9,435 nucleotides of DNA from Sphingomonas sp. 32-62-10 (GTDB lineage: Bacteria > Pseudomonadota > Alphaproteobacteria > Sphingomonadales > Sphingomonadaceae): NCBI GenBank assembly GCA_002280555.1, contig NCEE01000040.1, positions 1 to 9,435 of the forward strand, written 5' to 3'. The stretch's first letter is position 1, and each line of letters opens with the position of its first letter. The position numbers were made by a program, and so were the translations under genes. Under the pieces are notes generated by a model. That model saw only the letters and a program-made list of their open reading frames with translations, searched no databases and was not told the DNA's origin. Positions 6,381 to 9,435 of this stretch are shown here, piece after piece.

Positions 6381-6585
6381 ACGTGATCCGCCCCTTGGTG
6401 AGATCATAGGGGGTCATCTCAACCAGCACCTCATCCCCCACCAGCACGCGGATGCGGTTCTTGCGCATCTTGCCGGCGGTGTGGCCGAGGACTTCGTGAT
6501 CATTTTCAAGCTTCACGCGGAACATGGCGTTGGGGAGAAGCTCCACAACCTGGCCGCGCATTTCGAGCAGTTCTTCTTTTGCCAA
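6367..6585 (-). CDS. infA: Translation initiation factor IF-1
   Basis: The protein has 72 residues, the standard length. IF-1 is an S1/OB-fold protein that binds the ribosomal A site of the 30S subunit and helps IF-2 and IF-3 during initiation. The sequence AKEELLEMRGQVVELLPNAMF through LTKGRITYRFK covers the whole family without gaps. The start is TTG at 6585, with AGAGG five bases upstream. An in-frame upstream start would add 30 residues never seen in IF-1, and no ATG lies at the correct place. The gene heads the infA-maf-RNase-yacG-tRNA run. Upstream (6586-6761) no promoter could be named with confidence. Confidence 0.96.
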   Translation of the reverse strand: MAKEELLEMRGQVVELLPNAMFRVKLENDHEVLGHTAGKMRKNRIRVLVGDEVLVEMTPYDLTKGRITYRFK

Positions 6586-6761
6586 ACAAACCTCTGGGAA
6601 CGGATACGGATTTCGTGAAGCGCGGCGCATAGCGGATGGGCGGCCAAAAGGAAAGCGCGGGGGCGACAGCGGCAAAAGGGGGCGCGGACGATGGGAAAGA
6701 GCGGGTTGTTGCGAAACGTGGCGTGAGCGTTGGGGTGTGAACGTAGGTTGGCTGGAAAGTC

Positions 6762-6974
6762 TCAGGCGGCTTTCAGCGGAAAGGGCAGCGACAGGGTCTC
6801 GATGCTCGACAGATCGAGCTTGGCCGAGGCGTGATCGATATCAATCCCGACCACCCCGCCCAGCGCATCGAAATCCGCGTTCAGCCCATCGGCAATCTCT
6901 CGCGTTTCGACACCCGGATCGCCCTTCAGCTCGATGTAAAGGCTGTCGGTTTCGGGATAATAGTGCAGCTTCAT
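6762..6974 (-). CDS. DUF2283 family protein
   Basis: The protein has 70 residues. The pattern YYPETDSLYIEL at 5-16, then ETREIADGLNADFD at 23-36 and VVGIDIDHAS at 41-50, is the DUF2283 signature, a small beta-rich fold of unknown function. ATG 6974 overlaps the stop of the upstream gene (ATGA). DUF2283 genes are often found beside very small genes, and an antitoxin-like role has been suspected; here that is inference from the pairing. The gene is the last of the accessory region before infA, whose start is 176 bases further on. Confidence 0.85.
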   Translation of the reverse strand: MKLHYYPETDSLYIELKGDPGVETREIADGLNADFDALGGVVGIDIDHASAKLDLSSIETLSLPFPLKAA

Positions 6975-7222
6975 GGCACATCCTCACGAAAGTTACGGTC
7001 GATAAAGGCGTTATGGATCGTCACGCCATCGTCCAATGTGACAACCCGCAAGATGCGCGCTTCGTTCTCATTCGGCAAGATCACCCTGCCCCAATGACGA
7101 ATCCGGCCATCGGTTTGCACCGTAATACAGATGGGGTCCGCAATAACGCCCCGGCATAGCGCGACCGTTAGGTATGGCCGTTTCCGCAGTACCTGTTCGA
7201 TGAAATAGTGCGTTTCACTCAC
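6971..7222 (-). CDS. Small DUF4258-like protein, possible toxin partner of the DUF2283 gene
   Basis: Read from GTG 7222 the protein has 83 residues. The order of features fits the DUF4258 type, a small fold related to RelE/BrnT-like proteins: an N-terminal HYFIEQVLRKRPYL helix, a helix ending in VIADP, a strand QTDGRIRHWGRV, a strand ILRVVTLDDG and an end HNAFIDRNF. The frame remains open 60 codons further up, but that part is Arg/Pro/His-rich without family features and covers a hairpin repeat. GAAGG lies 10 bases before the chosen GTG, slightly far. The TGA overlaps the DUF2283 start by 4 bases, so the two are made together. A toxin role is an inference; a plain conserved hypothetical protein is the safer call. 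Confidence 0.65.
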   Translation of the reverse strand: MSETHYFIEQVLRKRPYLTVALCRGVIADPICITVQTDGRIRHWGRVILPNENEARILRVVTLDDGVTIHNAFIDRNFREDVP

Positions 7223-7438
7223 AACAATCTGGCCTTCATCCCCTGGCGCGGGACGCCGGTGGCGCTTTTCCGAAAGGTGAAGTTGCGGAAGTTGCGGGTC
7301 TCCATCGCTTTTGCGCAACTTCGCAAAAATGGCGGGATTCCGACATTGGGGGACGAGGCATCGGTGTGGAAGGTGGCGGGGAACATGTGAAGAACATAGC
7401 ACATGCGACGAATGTCGGAAAGCGTCGTCTGAAGCGAA
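7223..7438. other. Non-coding gap between membrane-protein gene and small-gene pair
   Basis: Open frames exist on both strands, but none has family features or consistent codon use. The clearest content is the hairpin repeat at 7279-7326. The promoter of the small-gene pair is expected here, but no -35/-10 pair is convincing. No intrinsic terminator for the membrane-protein gene was seen. Confidence 0.4.
7279..7326. repeat. Tandem 9-mer GAAGTTGCG with inverted partner, long hairpin
   Basis: GAAGTTGCG occurs twice in tandem at 7279-7287 and 7288-7296. TTGCGGAAGTTGCG at 7283-7296 pairs with CGCAACTTCGCAA at 7314-7326 in a 13-bp stem with one bulged G and a 17-base loop. It sits 57 bases or more upstream of the GTG of the DUF4258-like gene on the minus strand, where it may be an operator or a leader structure. 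Confidence 0.5.
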
Positions 7439-7882
7439 TTACTTGGCCGGTACGAGTGTCATGCCCCGGCAAATAAGCCGATCGTGAGTAACTGACTGCC
7501 CACAAACCAGCTGGAATTGCTGCGTTGCAGGCGGTCGACGTTCTTCTTCTAGCACCAGTTCAAAAGCTGCCAACACTCCTATGGCAATTGCACCAAGCGC
7601 GAACGCAATCACATTGATGGCGCCAGGCATCTTGAGGTGAGGATCCTCCAAATCGTAATTCTTGGTACTGATCATTGTTGCGGCACGCATAAACACAAAA
7701 ATTCCTGCCGTAAGGCTTGCCACAAGCAGAAAGACTATCAGTAAAACTAATACTTTCTCCCAAAAGACTTCTATTTTTTGCAGGAAGGTTGCGCCCGTAA
7801 CAAACGCAATTAAAGTGCTATCCAACGCTATTACGAATTTTGTGAAATCCGTTGCATAATCTAGGCCCGCTTTTTCAGCCAT
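7439..7882 (-). CDS. Three-helix membrane protein coupled to the type ISP gene
   Basis: The protein has 147 residues and is not recognised. Three hydrophobic stretches at about 15-34, 44-66 and 88-110 predict membrane helices. A charged segment follows at 112-117, then a tail with two cysteines (127 and 138) around VTHDRLI, perhaps a disulphide or metal pair. The ATG at 7882 directly follows the TAA of the type ISP gene (TAAATG), with no evident ribosome binding site, so translation probably depends on termination at the upstream gene. Base composition is AT-rich (about 37 percent GC in 7741-7800) compared with the housekeeping genes, suggesting transfer. Membrane partners of nuclease systems often act as effectors or anchors; a role in defence is speculation from position. 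Confidence 0.75.
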   Translation of the reverse strand: MAEKAGLDYATDFTKFVIALDSTLIAFVTGATFLQKIEVFWEKVLVLLIVFLLVASLTAGIFVFMRAATMISTKNYDLEDPHLKMPGAINVIAFALGAIAIGVLAAFELVLEEERRPPATQQFQLVCGQSVTHDRLICRGMTLVPAK

Positions 7883-9435
7883 TTAGCAAAACCACAGATA
7901 ATGACATTTCGACCGCGACATCGCTCCAATAATGGCTTGATAATTTACAGGCGATGGTGGAATTGTCTGCGGCACTTCTTGCAATACAGCAGCCAAAGCG
8001 TCGCGTAGATTTGATAGGTTAACACTACGAAGTTCTTCGATATAACGATCGCCCGGCTGAATTAGAGCTTCTATCGCATCATCGTTAACTTCCATATCAT
8101 TTGATTCCGATATTTCGGTAACAATATCGGTGACAATTCTTCGCAAAACTTCCGGATTACTCAAATCCATGGTGCTTCCCCTTACGTCTTCGTGCCCCAC
8201 CATAGCCATTTGTTGCGTAATTGCCAACGTGTCTACACTAACGCGCACCACCTTGGCGAGCAGCGCGATCATGCTCTCCTTGTAATCGGCGAAGCGATAG
8301 GTGTTGAACTTGGCGGCGATGGTCGGGTCGCGCGGTTTCTTTTCCTTGTGCTGATCGAGCACCCAATCGATCGCCGAGCGATTGCCGAGGCGGTAGCTCC
8401 ACGCCTCGGGCGGGATGCCGGTGATTTGCGTGTCAGCGTCGACCACTACCACGCCCTGTTCGGGCTGCGACTTGAGGATCGGCTTGGGGTGCGTGCCTTC
8501 GGCGCGCTTGCCCGGCGTCTCGATACGCTCGACGGGCCAGGGTGTGACGTCCTCATAGCCGATGTGCATCGCCATCAGCGCTTCGCCCCACGCCGCCCAT
8601 TGCGAGAAATCGGGGTAGAAGGGGATACGCGGGAATTCGCGCTTGAGGTTCAGCGCATATGTCTCGCGGTAGATCGGATCGTGCAGGACGGCATAGACAT
8701 AATGGAAGATCGCGTCCTTGGTGACGCCCTTCTTGCCGTATTGCGAGACGAACCTGTTGAGCGCCCAATCAGTGATGTTGTCGATCCGCTCGCCGGATTT
8801 GGTGTACCGGTAGCGATAGAGCGCTTGCGTGCCACCGTTACCAGTTTTTAGAAGGCCGTAATCGAACGGTTTATCAATCCCGAGAGCAGCGACGGGCTGA
8901 GAGGACGCCACCGAAAGGAAAGCAATAGCAAGATTGGGACCGGCAAAAGTGCGATTGAGCGCGCCGACTTCATCAATGAGATAATCAGGGCCGCTAAGTG
9001 CCTTCGTCACGTAGGGACGAAAGGCGGCTGAGCGAGTGTCGCGCCGAGCAATTTCTTCGGCTGGTACACTTCCAATTTTTCTTTTCAGATTTCGCGACCA
9101 TTTGACCGCTAAGGGCAGTTTCGAAGGATCAAATCTTTTGGGGATGCTAGCGAATACGGCAGCGAAGGCCTCCAGCTTGGCCGCTTCGAGGTCGGTTGAA
9201 AAATCATACACCCATTCGTCACGACCGCTCATTATGCCTGTCGAGGACAGATCAAAAATGTATCCGCTAGATTTATTTCGGCCTCCAGGCATCGCTGAGA
9301 CAGCGAGCAGTTTTTCGAACCCGCTATGTTGCTGATGAAGCCAAGAGCCGCGCGCGTCGGGTCGGATTTCTTCAAACGTAAGGTCACTGATGGAAGAGTT
9401 GGCAAGGAACGATAGTTTATCTTCTGCTGTCTCGT
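7883..9435 (-). CDS. Type ISP restriction-modification enzyme, C-terminal part (partial)
   Basis: About 516 residues are visible; the frame runs open through the right edge, so the start and the nuclease, helicase and most methyltransferase parts lie outside. ISP enzymes (LlaGI/LlaBIII type) are single-chain enzymes of about 1,600 residues that methylate one strand and translocate on DNA before cleavage. Family landmarks in order are FEEIRPDARGSWL (9356-9376 and on), RDEWVYDF (about 9200-9223), then in the specificity region RIDNITDWALNRF, DAIFHYVYAVLHDPIYRE, LKREFPRIPFYPDF, HIGYE and FADYKE. Relatives usually end soon after the VSVDTL-like segment (near 8240). This protein continues about 105 residues past residue-level position 8200 with an acidic, helix-rich extension ending SKCHYLWFC. 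GC content is high in 8250-8800 (up to about 72 percent) and drops to about 40 percent in the extension. The recognition site cannot be read from the sequence. Confidence 0.88.
   Translation of the reverse strand, partial: ETAEDKLSFLANSSISDLTFEEIRPDARGSWLHQQHSGFEKLLAVSAMPGGRNKSSGYIFDLSSTGIMSGRDEWVYDFSTDLEAAKLEAFAAVFASIPKRFDPSKLPLAVKWSRNLKRKIGSVPAEEIARRDTRSAAFRPYVTKALSGPDYLIDEVGALNRTFAGPNLAIAFLSVASSQPVAALGIDKPFDYGLLKTGNGGTQALYRYRYTKSGERIDNITDWALNRFVSQYGKKGVTKDAIFHYVYAVLHDPIYRETYALNLKREFPRIPFYPDFSQWAAWGEALMAMHIGYEDVTPWPVERIETPGKRAEGTHPKPILKSQPEQGVVVVDADTQITGIPPEAWSYRLGNRSAIDWVLDQHKEKKPRDPTIAAKFNTYRFADYKESMIALLAKVVRVSVDTLAITQQMAMVGHEDVRGSTMDLSNPEVLRRIVTDIVTEISESNDMEVNDDAIEALIQPGDRYIEELRSVNLSNLRDALAAVLQEVPQTIPPSPVNYQAIIGAMSRSKCHYLWFC

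Noticed and set aside
6586..6760. Promoter for infA
   Set aside because: Hexamer-like pieces were present, but no pair with acceptable spacing and match, so none was called.
8192..8851. 219-residue plus-strand frame inside the type ISP gene
   Set aside because: It lies opposite the GC-rich part of the ISP specificity region, where shadow frames are expected, and shows no family features.
1..9435. CRISPR array, rRNA genes, insertion sequence or transposase
   Set aside because: No regularly spaced repeats, rRNA sequence or transposase motif was seen on either strand.

Overview
The window is GC-rich chromosomal DNA of an alphaproteobacterium, most likely a sphingomonad. The grounds are the protein family versions, the gene order infA-maf-short RNase E/G-yacG-tRNA-Phe, and a bulged hairpin repeat of the kind scattered through sphingomonad genomes. 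All assignments were made by reading the sequence; no database search was run.

Left part (1-4371). The window opens inside the 3' end of an SRPBCC/AHSA1-type gene. It is followed by a lipoprotein gene with an LprI-like domain and a six-cysteine tail. A J-domain gene on the minus strand diverges from a tight plus-strand cluster: bolA, a Nudix hydrolase gene, a pirin gene broken by an internal deletion, and an epoxide-hydrolase-like alpha/beta hydrolase gene. The four plus-strand genes are joined by 4-base stop/start overlaps.

Middle part (4385-6585, all minus strand). This is a housekeeping block transcribed as infA (IF-1), maf (nucleotide pyrophosphatase), a short RNase E/G-like gene, yacG (gyrase inhibitor) and tRNA-Phe(GAA). 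infA, maf and the RNase gene all appear to start with TTG. The infA-maf gap carries a head-to-head pair of REP-like hairpins whose arms show a compensatory change.

Right part (6762-9435, all minus strand) is accessory DNA. Read in the direction of transcription, it holds the 3' end of a type ISP restriction-modification gene, a three-helix membrane protein gene joined to it with no gap (TAAATG), and a pair of very small genes (DUF4258-like and DUF2283) that overlap by 4 bases and look toxin-antitoxin-like. Base composition in this part is a mosaic: the core of the ISP specificity region is GC-rich like the host, while its C-terminal extension and the membrane gene are clearly AT-richer. This suggests horizontal acquisition and patchwork recombination. 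The best candidate for an undescribed association is the extended ISP enzyme with its coupled membrane protein.
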